From: Nocardioides sp. CER19
Lineage (GTDB): Bacteria > Actinomycetota > Actinomycetes > Propionibacteriales > Nocardioidaceae
DNA length: 64,000 bases
Direction of reading: 5' to 3'
Assembly: GCF_029846275.1 (NCBI RefSeq)
Contig: NZ_JARVWS010000003.1
Location: forward strand, 124,001-188,000
In this document: positions 29,493 to 38,274 of the stretch, piece after piece
How the letters are laid out: the number at the start of each line of letters is the position of its first letter
Numbering within the stretch: the stretch's first letter is position 1
Notes under the pieces: model-generated
What the model was told of the DNA's origin: nothing
What the model saw: the letters and a program-made list of their open reading frames with translations, nothing else
The model's database searches: none
Translations under genes and position numbers: made by a program

Positions 29493-29996
29493 TCACACCG
29501 CGGTCAGCAGGACGACGACGACCGCGATCGCGACCATGACCGCCCACGTGGCCGCGACGATCAGCACCGCTCGGCGCCGGCGCGCGCGGCGCTCCTCGGG
29601 CGTCATGGCGCCACGCGCCCGCCGGCCGGTCCGCGGGTCGGTGACCCGGCCGCCCGGCCGCGCGACCGGGAATCCGGCGATGACGCGCTCCGCCTCCTCG
29701 GCGGTCAACGACGGCTGGCGGACCAGGGCCCCGTCGAGCCACTCGGATCCGAAGTATCCGAAACACATCTCGAGGCGCTCGGTCACGACCGCGACCCGCT
29801 CGGAGTCCGAGGCGTCGCTCGGCAGGCCACGGAGGCCGGCGGCCACCGCGGCGAAGCACTCCTGGTCGTAGAGCGTCGACTCGTGGGTCCACAGGTGCAC
29901 GAGGCACTGGGCCACCAGCATCCGGTCCGACCAGCCCGCGCGTTCCTGGGCTCGCTGTGCCGCTTCAGCGGCATCAGCCGGGTAGCCGTTCTGCAT
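29493..29996 (-). CDS. Tail-anchored small membrane protein, unknown function
   Basis: Not recognised. The 167-residue protein has a soluble N-terminal helical domain (AAEAAQRAQERAGWSDRMLVAQCLVHLWTHESTLYDQECFAAV), an Arg-rich linker (EERRARRRRAV) and a single C-terminal transmembrane helix (VAATWAVMVAIAVVVVLLTAV), consistent with a tail-anchored topology facing the cytoplasm. A GAGGGGG ribosome site lies 4 bases before the ATG. No operon partner is evident. Confidence 0.65.
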   Translation of the reverse strand: MQNGYPADAAEAAQRAQERAGWSDRMLVAQCLVHLWTHESTLYDQECFAAVAAGLRGLPSDASDSERVAVVTERLEMCFGYFGSEWLDGALVRQPSLTAEEAERVIAGFPVARPGGRVTDPRTGRRARGAMTPEERRARRRRAVLIVAATWAVMVAIAVVVVLLTAV

Positions 29997-30080
29997 GTGA
30001 CCCCCTCCACACTCGAGCCGTCAGCCCGGGTACCCCGCCTCGCGCCTTCGCAGTATCCCGTCATCGGCCTCGTCGGTCGG

Positions 30081-30638
30081 TCAATCGACGATCTCGCCGA
30101 CGCCGTAGTAGAGGTCTCCGGCGACCACCTTCGCGCTCGAAGGCGGGACGTGGGCGGTCAGCCCGGCGTCGTGGCCGATGTGCCACACCGGCCACCCGTG
30201 CAGCAGGACCACCGCGTCGCTGATCAGACGGCGATGACACCGCCACCACAGGGTCTCGCTGCACATGACCGCGGTGGCGGCACCGCCGGCCCGTGCCAGC
30301 AGCGCGGCCAGCCCCAGCCTGAACTCCTCGGTACGCATGTGGGCTGCGTACGCGCGGAAGGCAGGCACGCGCCACCAGTCGTCGACGGCATCGTCCTGTC
30401 CCGACCGCAGTCGCCGGCGGCCCCCGAGCCGGGGTTCCCAGTCGTACTGCACCCCTCCCGCCGGCATCCACGCGCTCATCGCGTCCCGAGCCATCGACGG
30501 GTCGCGCCGGCTCCCAGGGAAGCGGCGTACGTCGACGACCAGCTCGACGCCGAGGTCGGTGAGCAGCGCCAGCAGCTGCGCCGGCGTCGCGGTTCCGTGC
30601 CCGACGGTGAGCAGTCGTCTCGCTTCGGCCCGAGTCAT
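30081..30638 (-). CDS. DUF488 family protein
   Basis: A 185-residue DUF488 protein. The family opening is LLTVGHGTATPAQLLALLTDLGVELVVDVRRFPGSRRDP, and the C-terminal half has the conserved MCSETLWWRCHRRLISD with its Cys and His. The family is of unknown biochemical function. The ATG at 30638 begins where the domain begins; the longer upstream frame runs opposite a lipoprotein gene and is disregarded. Confidence 0.85.
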   Translation of the reverse strand: MTRAEARRLLTVGHGTATPAQLLALLTDLGVELVVDVRRFPGSRRDPSMARDAMSAWMPAGGVQYDWEPRLGGRRRLRSGQDDAVDDWWRVPAFRAYAAHMRTEEFRLGLAALLARAGGAATAVMCSETLWWRCHRRLISDAVVLLHGWPVWHIGHDAGLTAHVPPSSAKVVAGDLYYGVGEIVD

Positions 30639-30688
30639 GCCCCTCGGTGCCCATCCACCCGGGTTCCGCGCCATCGGCGCCGGCGCCC

Positions 30689-30694
30689 TAGAGT
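30689..30694 (+). promoter_or_regulatory. -10 hexamer TAGAGT before lipoprotein gene
   Basis: TAGAGT ends 7 bases before GTG 30702 and supports that start. Confidence 0.55.
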
Positions 30695-30701
30695 CGCGCG
30701 C

Positions 30702-31418
30702 GTGCTCGATCGGGGACCGACCTACGCCGTGGCGGCCGCTGCGCTCGGGGCGATCTTCACGCTGACCGCCTGTGGGTCCGACACCTCGGCAGCGCCCGGG
30801 AGGACAGCGACGCCCGCTCCGGATCGGCCGCCGCTCAGCGCCGGCCCACCGAGCGAGTCGGAGCTCTCGTCGGGGTGGGACCAGACTCCCGACGGCCCGC
30901 CGCCGGCGCCGGCCGCCGCGCTGTCCGACGCGGCGCTGACGAAGCTCCTGCGCACTCGCGCCTCGACCCCGGACGGTCCGAAGAGCTGCAGGACCGCCGA
31001 CGTCGGGGCCGTGCTGTCCGGCTTCGACGCGGCACTCGGGCACCGCTACACCTCCCTGGTCGTGACGAACGCGTCCTCACGCACCTGCGTCGTGGCGGGG
31101 GTGCCGGGCGTCGGTGCGCGGGGCGAGCGGGGGCACCGCTTCACCCTCACCGTCGAGAGGGGTACGTCGACCTCGGGCGTCAGCGAGCCCGTGGTGCTGG
31201 CGCCCGGCGACCAGGCCCAGGCGCTGGTGGAGTGGACCGGCGAGCTGGCCGGTCACGACGCCGAGCGGGCCTCGCTCCTCGTGGTCCAGCTCGCGTCGGG
31301 CCAGGTCCCGGTCCGGGTGCCGGCCCGCATCACCGGCTTGCCTGCCGGGGAGGACGACGCACTCGACGTCGGCATGCTCACCACCCTCCGGCTGGGGCCG
31401 TTCGAGCACCGGCCCTGA
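30702..31418 (+). CDS. DUF4232-type secreted lipoprotein
   Basis: A 238-residue exported lipoprotein. The signal peptide ends in the lipobox LTAC (ALGAIFTLTACGSDTSAAPG), so it should be acylated at Cys and anchored outside the membrane. A Pro/Ser-rich spacer follows, then a C-terminal DUF4232-like beta-sandwich domain (ALGHRYTSLVVTNASSRTCVVAGVPGV; a Cys pair may form a disulfide). Function is unknown; such proteins are common on actinobacterial surfaces. It lies upstream of an ABC exporter, with 115 bases between. Confidence 0.8.
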   Translation: MLDRGPTYAVAAAALGAIFTLTACGSDTSAAPGRTATPAPDRPPLSAGPPSESELSSGWDQTPDGPPPAPAAALSDAALTKLLRTRASTPDGPKSCRTADVGAVLSGFDAALGHRYTSLVVTNASSRTCVVAGVPGVGARGERGHRFTLTVERGTSTSGVSEPVVLAPGDQAQALVEWTGELAGHDAERASLLVVQLASGQVPVRVPARITGLPAGEDDALDVGMLTTLRLGPFEHRP

Positions 31419-31533
31419 TCCCGCTCCGGGTTGGATCAGGGGCGCCCGCGCTCCGCGGTGGCGTACCGTGGAGTGGTCTCTTCCGTGTGTGCAGCCTTCC
31501 GACCCATCGACGTGCAACGGCGCAAGGAGACCC

Positions 31534-32289
31534 ATGTCGAACCCGATCCTGGAGGTGCACCACCTCACGAAGGCCTACGGCCGGAAGGTGGCGGTCGATG
31601 ACGTCTCCTTCTCCGTGGCGGCCGGCGAGATCTTCGGCATCCTCGGCCCCAACGGCTCCGGCAAGTCGACCGCCGTCGAGTGCGTCGCCGGCCTGCGCAG
31701 AGCCGACGGGGGCGAGATCCGCCTCCTCGGCATCGACCCGCAAGCGCAACCGGAGCTCATCCGGGAGCACGTCGGCGTCCAGTTCCAGGAGGCGGGCCTC
31801 CACGACAAGATCACCGTGCGTGAGGCGCTCACGCTCTTCGCGAGCTTCTACGAGGCACCGGCCGACGTCGAGGATCTCCTCAGCGTGCTCGACCTGAGGG
31901 ACAAGCGCGACGCCCGGTACAAGAGCCTCTCCGGCGGTCAGAAGCAGCGCCTGTCCATCGCGCTGGCGCTGGTCGGGAACCCGCAGATCGCCATCCTCGA
32001 CGAGCTGTCCACGGGCCTCGACCCGCAGGCACGTCGTACGACGTGGGACGTGGTCCGACGAGAGCGCGAGGCCGGCGCCACCGTGCTGCTGGTCACCCAC
32101 TTCATGGAAGAGGCCGAGCGACTGTGCGACCGGGTGATCATCATCGACCACGGCCGCATCATCGCCGAAGGATCTCCGCAGGACCTGATCGACTCCGTCG
32201 ACGACGCGCGGAGCCTCGAGGACGTCTTCGTCGCCCTCACGCCCAGGCCCGGGACGGCCTCGACCACCAAGAAGGGTGCGCGACGATGA
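31534..32289 (+). CDS. ABC transporter ATP-binding protein (ABC-2 exporter)
   Basis: A 251-residue DrrA-like ATPase powering an ABC-2-type exporter. Walker A is GPNGSGKST, the signature LSGGQKQR, Walker B IAILDELSTGLDP and the switch His lies in LLVTHFMEEAERL. The C-terminus SLEDVFVALT is typical of exporters of drugs, lipids or polysaccharides. Its TGA overlaps the ATG of the permease gene (ATGA). The cargo is unknown. Confidence 0.93.
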   Translation: MSNPILEVHHLTKAYGRKVAVDDVSFSVAAGEIFGILGPNGSGKSTAVECVAGLRRADGGEIRLLGIDPQAQPELIREHVGVQFQEAGLHDKITVREALTLFASFYEAPADVEDLLSVLDLRDKRDARYKSLSGGQKQRLSIALALVGNPQIAILDELSTGLDPQARRTTWDVVRREREAGATVLLVTHFMEEAERLCDRVIIIDHGRIIAEGSPQDLIDSVDDARSLEDVFVALTPRPGTASTTKKGARR

Positions 32290-33095
32290 GCACCGCGATC
32301 CGCTCGCAGCGGGCCGGCATCTCCGCGCTGCGCACGCGCGGCTTCGGGCGCCTCGTCCTGGCGGAGGGGAAGGTCTGGTTGCGAGGCAGCGAGCTGTTCT
32401 GGGTGCTGCTGTTCCCGACCGTGCTGCTCCTCGGCCAGGCGGCGATCGCGCCGGAGCTGCGCGAGCTGGCCACCGGCGACACCTGGGCCGGCACGCCGTT
32501 CTACGGCGTCGCGGTCATCAACGTCATCCTGCCGGCGATGCTCGCCGTGCCGATCGCGATCACCGCACTCCTCGTCATGCCCGCCACCTTCGGCGGCTTC
32601 CGCGAGAAGGGCATCCTGAAGCGGTTCTCGGCCACCCCCATGCGCCCGCAGTCGATGTTCGCGGCGCACTTCATGATCAACGTCGCGATGGCACTGGCCG
32701 GGGCGCTGATCGCCGTGGTCGTCACGTCGGCCCTGTTCAAGATCGTCCGACCGGACAACGTCGCCATGGTGGTGCTCGGGTTCGTGCTCGGCATGGCCGC
32801 GATGATGGCGCTCGGCTCCTTGATCTCCGCCCGCGTGGCCCGGGCCTCGACCGGTACGGCCATCGGCAACGTCATCATCTTCCCGCTCCTCCTCACCGCC
32901 GGCATCTTCACCGTCAGCGAGCCCGGCACCTGGCTCTACGAGGTCGCGCGTGTCACGCCGGTGGGGGCGGCCTCCCAGCTCATGTCGTACGGCTGGTTCG
33001 GCGGCGACACCTTCCCGTGGGTCCAGATCGTCGCCATGGTCGCGTGGACGGTCGTGCTCACGCCACTGGCCGTCAAGCTGTTCAAGTGGCAGTGA
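32286..33095 (+). CDS. ABC-2 type transporter permease
   Basis: A 269-residue integral membrane protein with six predicted helices, the permease partner of the preceding ATPase. Landmarks are the first helix SELFWVLLFPTVLLLG, the cytoplasmic coupling region FREKGILKRFSATPMRP typical of ABC-2 permeases, and LIFPLLL-like helices after TGTAIGNVIIF. It is translationally coupled to the ATPase. It converges with the large phosphodiesterase-nucleotidase gene after 25 bases. Confidence 0.92.
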   Translation: MSTAIRSQRAGISALRTRGFGRLVLAEGKVWLRGSELFWVLLFPTVLLLGQAAIAPELRELATGDTWAGTPFYGVAVINVILPAMLAVPIAITALLVMPATFGGFREKGILKRFSATPMRPQSMFAAHFMINVAMALAGALIAVVVTSALFKIVRPDNVAMVVLGFVLGMAAMMALGSLISARVARASTGTAIGNVIIFPLLLTAGIFTVSEPGTWLYEVARVTPVGAASQLMSYGWFGGDTFPWVQIVAMVAWTVVLTPLAVKLFKWQ

Positions 33096-33120
33096 GCCTG
33101 GCGCTGCCAGGACCCGCCGC

Positions 33121-36100
33121 TCAGCCGATCGCGATCCGTCCGTCGGTGGCGTAGGTGAAGGGATCGCTGAGTCCCCGGACGTAGGCGACGAGCGGCACCA
33201 GCTCGGCGTCGGCGGTCTGGACGATGTCGCCGGCCTTCTCGAGCACGGTGAACCCGTCACCACCGCCGACCATGAAGGAGTTCGCGGTGCCCGTGTAGGT
33301 CACCGAGTCCGAGTCCGGGATCGGTGTCGAGCTGTCTCCCGGCGAGCCGAGCCAGACGCCGGTGATCGAGCCGGCGACCTGCGTCCCGGTGTAGGTGAAG
33401 TGCAGGCCGGAGACCTGCATGATCCCACCGGTCCCGGCGGCCAGCTGCTGGCCGAGCAGGTCCCACACCTGGGCACCGGTGAGCGTGAACGTGTCGAGGT
33501 AGTCGTCCTGGAACGGCTGCATCGTGAAGAGTGCCCCGTAGGTGACCGGGCCCGCGAGCAGGCCGGCCCGCACCGACCCGGTGTTCACGAAAGCGAGCTG
33601 GGTTCCGGCGTAGGCGCGCTGCGCGTCGGCGATCAGGTCTCCGGCGGGCGACTCCCCCGCCGGGGTGGCGCCGCCCTCCCGCTGCGACGGGACGTCGGCG
33701 GCCGCGTGGTTGATCACCTCCTGCGTGACCGGGTTCGTCGCCTGGACCGCTGCATCGACGACCGCCTGCACCCGCGGGTCGGGCGTCACCGGCGTGCCGA
33801 GCGGGTCGGTCGAGCGGGGCGGCTGGGCCTGCCAGGCCATCCGCACCCTGCCCCAGCTCGCCGCGATCGTGCCGGCCCGTCGGTCCAGCAGGAGGTGGAC
33901 CTGGTCGAAGGCCCGCGAGTACGACGACGCCTGCACGACGAGCCGGCCGCCGATCCTGGCGTCGAGGACCGTGTGGCTGTGCCCGGCGATGACGACCTTG
34001 ACGGCCGGGTCGAGCTTGCGAGTGATGGCGGCGATCGGGTCGCCGACGGTTCCCACCGGGTAGGTGGTCTGGGTGCCGCCCTCGTGGATCACCGCGACGA
34101 ACGCATGCACGCCCTGGCGCTGCAGCTGGCGCACGTACCCGTTGATGGCGGTGGCCTCGGCGGTGAAGTGCACGCCGTCGGTGCCACCGGTGGTGACGAT
34201 GGACGGGGTGGTCACCGTGGTCGCGCCGATGAACGCGACGGGGACGCCGCCGACGCGCCGGACGACGTACGGCCGGAGCAGCGGGCGGCCGGTCGCGTTG
34301 CTGATCACGTTCGCGTCGACCACCGGGAAGTCCAGCCCGTCGAACCGCACGCTCGGGTCGACGGTGGACCGGCCGCCGTTGACCTGCCTGAGCATCTCCG
34401 GGACACCGCGGTCGAACTCGTGGTTGCCGAGCGTCCCGACGTCGACGTGCATGAGGTCGAGCGCGTCGAGGGTCGGCTTGTCGCGCAGGAGCGCCGACTC
34501 CGGCGGGCTCGCGCCGACCATGTCCCCGGCCTCGACGGTGACCGTGTTCCGCTCCTCCGCGCGTGCCTGCTTCAGGTAGGTCGCCAGCACCCCGAGCCCG
34601 CCCGCTGCGTCCTTGACCCCGGTGAACGGGTCGGTCTGGGTGAGGCCCTTCCCGGTGATGTTGCCGTGGACGTCGTTGATCCCGAGCAGCTGACCGGTGA
34701 CGTACCTCTGGCCGCGCTTCAGGATGGAGGTGAGCACCCGGCCCTGCGCCTGCAGCGGCGGGTCGAAGCCGCCGAGCACCGCCAGCGTCGGCGCGAGGTC
34801 GACCGCCCGGACACCCGTGACGGCGTCACGGTGGGCGACGTCGGGCCCGCCGGCGACGAAGGCGGCGTGCATGTTGATGTTGTGCGCCAGGTCGACCTGG
34901 TCGGGCAGGTAGCCGTGCTGGCCGAAGAACAGCGAGGGCGCCACCAGCGTGCCCACCGTCGCCCCGTCGAACTGGTACGGCGGCTTGGCGATGACGACGA
35001 CGTCGCCGGTGCGCGTCGGGTTGAGCGAGTCGGAGCCGTCGACGTCGGCCATCTGCGCCTTGGTCAGCACCTTCTCGATGATCTCCTGCCCGGTCGCCGG
35101 GTCGGTGAGCGAGCGGTAGGCGTCGACGATCCGCTGCACGGTCGCGCCGTAGTCGGCTGCAGGGAGGACGCCGTCCGGGTTGCGACCCTTGAGGGACAGG
35201 TAGATCTGGGACGTACCGCCCGCCTCGCACTGCTTGGCGACCGTGCCGCCGGGGGCGCTCGCCGCGGCCGGCCGACAGTTGCCGGTCTGCTCGACGTCTT
35301 GCAGGCCGAGCTGCTTGAGCGGCAGGGCGCCGTCGATCGCCAGCCACTGCGGGGCGAAGCCGTGGTCGGCGCTGGCGAGGATGTCGGCGTCGCTGCCGAG
35401 GTAGCGGCGGACGAGGCCGAGCTGTGCGTCGGCGCTCGCGTAGGCGCCGGCGAGGTAGGCCTCGCGCTGCTGGATCCGACCGTCGCGCGGGCCGGTGCCC
35501 TTGACGCGGTCGTAGTAGGGGTTCGACGAGCCGTCGGGCGCCGTGCGGGTCAGCAGTCCGATGATCTGGTGGCTCACCTCGTCGGTCTCGTCGGTGCCGG
35601 CGAGGAGCACGTCGGTGTCGGGCTGCAGCTCGGTGAGGACGTACTTCAGGACCGCCGACTCGTACGCGTGGTTGAGGCCGACGGTCTGCTCGAACCACGT
35701 GTCCTCGTCGACGAGGCCCGACTCCTCCGGCGCGAAGTCGCCGAAGACGGCGGGCGGCAGGTGGTCGTTGATGTACTTGGCCAGCTTGTCCTCTCCAGGC
35801 GCACCGGCCGGCAGGGCGTCGCACGCGGCCGTCGCGCAGTGGGCGTTGGCGCGGGTGACCGACGTGAAGTAGAGACCGAACCTCGACAGGTCCGGCGCCA
35901 GCGTCATGAGCTTGACGTAGAAGCCGGCGGTCTCGCCCGCGGCGGCGCCGGTCAGCGTGATCTTGACCGGGCTGTACTTCCCGGGCACCAGGGTGGCCGC
36001 GGCCTGGCCGCCGTCCTTGCCGTCACCGGCCGGGACGAGCAGCGCCCGGTCGTAGCCACCGGCCCCGGCGGCGTACACGTAGACGTCGAAGACGCGATCC

Positions 36101-36840
36101 GGGTTCACCGCGGCGGAGCTCGACTTCACCAGGAGCTGGGTCTGCTGCGCCGGCCGTGCGCTCGCCGGCACGTTGCTCCAGCCGGTCGCCGGGGTGAAGG
36201 CCGCGACCTGATAGCTCAGCCCGAACTTCGCGGCCCCGGCCTGCTTCGTCGCGTCGGCCGGGGTCTCGAGCACGCCGCGGGTGGAGTAGAAGGTGTCGTA
36301 GTCGACGGTCGGGCCGTTGATGTTGGCGTTGAGCCCGCCGGTGAAGTCGACCTGGGCGACGGTCTTGCCGGCGGCCTCCGCCGCCGAGGCCACCGACTGC
36401 GCCTCGAGGACGTTGGTCGGGTCGGTGCCGGGGCCGGCCCCGTTGCCGTGGAACGAGAAGGAGTCGCTCGCCGTGAACGGCTGCCGGTTGTCGAAGAACG
36501 TGTTGTTGGTGCTGCCGTGCACGCCGGGCCACGCGCCGGTCGCGAGCGTGTACCAGCCCTGGCCGGTGTTGGGCGGGAAGCCCTGCGTCAGGCCGTTGGC
36601 GCCGGTCGCGCCCTGTCGCATGAGCGAGGCGTACGTCGGCATCCGACCCTCGCGGGCGTACTTCTGCATGAGGTCGGGCCGCATGCCGTCGGCTCCGAAC
36701 AGCACGACCGGATGGTCGTGGCTCGAGCCGGAGGAAGGCGCGGGTGGCCGTTCGGCGTGTCCGTGACCCGCGACGGCGGCGGTCGGGACGGCCAGGAGGG
36801 CCGAGACCAACAGGGCGACAGGCGTGGCGCGACGGAACAC
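33121..36840 (-). CDS. Secreted fusion: type I phosphodiesterase domain + 5'-nucleotidase
   Basis: A 1239-residue exported protein joining two unrelated phosphatase folds. A signal peptide (FRRATPVALLVSALLAVPTAAVA) precedes an alkaline-phosphatase-superfamily phosphodiesterase/nucleotide pyrophosphatase domain (about 40-690; metal Asp in VVLFGADGMRPD, nucleophile region PPNTGQGWYTLATG, later ASADHGFAPQW). From about 715 a UshA-like 5'-nucleotidase follows, with metallophosphatase motifs INDVHGN (about 722), EAGDMVG, GNHEFD (about 804) and GHSH (about 952) and a C-terminal nucleotide-binding domain with GGGDGFT. GTG 36840 is chosen because GGGAGG lies 5 bases upstream. Joint action on nucleotides or phosphoesters outside the cell is inferred. 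Confidence 0.88.
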   Translation of the reverse strand: MFRRATPVALLVSALLAVPTAAVAGHGHAERPPAPSSGSSHDHPVVLFGADGMRPDLMQKYAREGRMPTYASLMRQGATGANGLTQGFPPNTGQGWYTLATGAWPGVHGSTNNTFFDNRQPFTASDSFSFHGNGAGPGTDPTNVLEAQSVASAAEAAGKTVAQVDFTGGLNANINGPTVDYDTFYSTRGVLETPADATKQAGAAKFGLSYQVAAFTPATGWSNVPASARPAQQTQLLVKSSSAAVNPDRVFDVYVYAAGAGGYDRALLVPAGDGKDGGQAAATLVPGKYSPVKITLTGAAAGETAGFYVKLMTLAPDLSRFGLYFTSVTRANAHCATAACDALPAGAPGEDKLAKYINDHLPPAVFGDFAPEESGLVDEDTWFEQTVGLNHAYESAVLKYVLTELQPDTDVLLAGTDETDEVSHQIIGLLTRTAPDGSSNPYYDRVKGTGPRDGRIQQREAYLAGAYASADAQLGLVRRYLGSDADILASADHGFAPQWLAIDGALPLKQLGLQDVEQTGNCRPAAASAPGGTVAKQCEAGGTSQIYLSLKGRNPDGVLPAADYGATVQRIVDAYRSLTDPATGQEIIEKVLTKAQMADVDGSDSLNPTRTGDVVVIAKPPYQFDGATVGTLVAPSLFFGQHGYLPDQVDLAHNINMHAAFVAGGPDVAHRDAVTGVRAVDLAPTLAVLGGFDPPLQAQGRVLTSILKRGQRYVTGQLLGINDVHGNITGKGLTQTDPFTGVKDAAGGLGVLATYLKQARAEERNTVTVEAGDMVGASPPESALLRDKPTLDALDLMHVDVGTLGNHEFDRGVPEMLRQVNGGRSTVDPSVRFDGLDFPVVDANVISNATGRPLLRPYVVRRVGGVPVAFIGATTVTTPSIVTTGGTDGVHFTAEATAINGYVRQLQRQGVHAFVAVIHEGGTQTTYPVGTVGDPIAAITRKLDPAVKVVIAGHSHTVLDARIGGRLVVQASSYSRAFDQVHLLLDRRAGTIAASWGRVRMAWQAQPPRSTDPLGTPVTPDPRVQAVVDAAVQATNPVTQEVINHAAADVPSQREGGATPAGESPAGDLIADAQRAYAGTQLAFVNTGSVRAGLLAGPVTYGALFTMQPFQDDYLDTFTLTGAQVWDLLGQQLAAGTGGIMQVSGLHFTYTGTQVAGSITGVWLGSPGDSSTPIPDSDSVTYTGTANSFMVGGGDGFTVLEKAGDIVQTADAELVPLVAYVRGLSDPFTYATDGRIAIG

Positions 36841-36953
36841 CGAGACCTCCCGAGTCATGGGCTCGCTCAGAGCCGGGTCTCACACAACTCCCGGCCCGGC
36901 CGTCGCGTCAATGACCAGATGTCGTGAAGAGTCCCGCGATCGAGCGGATCGGG

Positions 36954-38171
36954 TCAGAACGCCTCCGGGTGCGCGACCCGGACCACCTCGCCGATGACGA
37001 TGACGGCCGGCGGCCTGACCGCCTCCTCCTCGAGCCGGGTGGCCAGGGTGCCGAGCGTGGCGAGAACGGTCCGCTCGGTCGGCATGGTCCCGTCGCACAC
37101 GACCGCGACCGGGGTCGCCACCGGCCTGCCCGCGGACAGCAGGGCGGCGGCGATCGCGGGAGCGTTCTCCACCGCCATCATCAGCACCAGCGTCCCGCTG
37201 AGACCGGCGACCGCCGACCAGTTCGTCAGCGACTCCGGATGGCCGGGCGGCAGGTGCCCGGAGATCACCGTGAACTCGTGGGTGACGCCGCGGTGGGTGA
37301 CGGGGATCCCCGCGATGCCGGGTACGGCGACCGGCGAGGTCAGCCCGGGGATGACCGTGACCGGGACGCCCGCCTCCCGGCAGGCGATCACCTCCTCGAA
37401 GCCACGCCCGAAGACGAAGTTGTCGCCGCCCTTGAAGCGGACGACCGACTTCCCCTCCAGTGCACGCTCGACGATGACCCGGTTGATCTCCTCCTGCAGG
37501 GCCGAGCGGCCGCGGGGCAGCTTGGCGACGTCGACGAGCTCGACGTCGGCGGGGAGCTCGGAGAGCAGCTCGCGGGGCGCGAGCCGGTCGGCGACGACGA
37601 CGTCCGCCTCCATCAGCGCCTTCCGGCCGGCGACGGACACGAGGTCCGGGTCGCCCGGGCCGCCGCCGACGAGGACGACGCCCGGCGTCCGGGGCCGGTC
37701 GTGGCGGGCGTCGAGGGTGCCGTCACGCATCCCGGCGAGGATCTCGTCGCGGACCGTCGCCGACCGGCGCGGCTCGCGGTTGCTGAGCACGGCCACGGTG
37801 ACCCCGCCGTGGCGGCCGACGGCGGGGGTCCAGGCGGTCGCCGCGAGGCCGTCGTCGGAGCGGACGCAGAAGATCCGCCGCGCCTCGGCCGCCGCGCTCA
37901 CGGCCTCGTTCACGCCCGTGTCGGCGGTCGCGCAGACGACGTACCACGCCCCGTCGAGGTCGGCGGCCTCGAAGCCGCGCGGAGTCCAGCGCAGCTCGCC
38001 CGACCCGAGCATCCCCTCGATGGCCGGCGTGACGTGCGGCGAGACGACCTCGATCTGGGCCCCGGCGGCGATCAGCGCCGGGATGCGGCGCTGCGCGACG
38101 TGGCCACCGCCGACGACGACGACGCGACGGCCGGCGAGCCTGAGACCGGACGGGTAGGGAGGAAGGTCCAC
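36954..38171 (-). CDS. cobA: Siroheme synthase-like fusion (precorrin-2 dehydrogenase + uroporphyrinogen-III methyltransferase)
   Basis: A 405-residue two-domain enzyme of tetrapyrrole synthesis. The N-terminal part (about 10-150) is a SirC/Met8-like Rossmann domain with GRRVVVVGGGHVAQRRIPALIAAG and the CysG-like FCVRSDD. The C-terminal part (about 165-400) is a uroporphyrinogen-III C-methyltransferase with VGGGPGDPDLVSVAGRKAL and VTVIPGLTSPVAVPGIAGIPVTHRG. It makes precorrin-2 and probably sirohydrochlorin for siroheme or cobalamin. The dedicated ferrochelatase residues cannot be judged. The start is GTG. Confidence 0.9.
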   Translation of the reverse strand: MDLPPYPSGLRLAGRRVVVVGGGHVAQRRIPALIAAGAQIEVVSPHVTPAIEGMLGSGELRWTPRGFEAADLDGAWYVVCATADTGVNEAVSAAAEARRIFCVRSDDGLAATAWTPAVGRHGGVTVAVLSNREPRRSATVRDEILAGMRDGTLDARHDRPRTPGVVLVGGGPGDPDLVSVAGRKALMEADVVVADRLAPRELLSELPADVELVDVAKLPRGRSALQEEINRVIVERALEGKSVVRFKGGDNFVFGRGFEEVIACREAGVPVTVIPGLTSPVAVPGIAGIPVTHRGVTHEFTVISGHLPPGHPESLTNWSAVAGLSGTLVLMMAVENAPAIAAALLSAGRPVATPVAVVCDGTMPTERTVLATLGTLATRLEEEAVRPPAVIVIGEVVRVAHPEAF

Positions 38172-38274
38172 GTGCCCATTCTCAGGGGTGCGGCCGGTCC
38201 ACCCCGACCACCCTCCCAGCTCGCGGACGCCAGAGGCGGCGTCACCGGCTCGCGCTAGGGGACGTCAGGCCGCG

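Noticed and set aside
32950..36927. A 1325-codon open frame on the plus strand opposite the phosphodiesterase/nucleotidase gene
   Set aside because: The minus strand encodes two recognisable catalytic domains and a signal peptide; the plus frame shows no domain and is a shadow.
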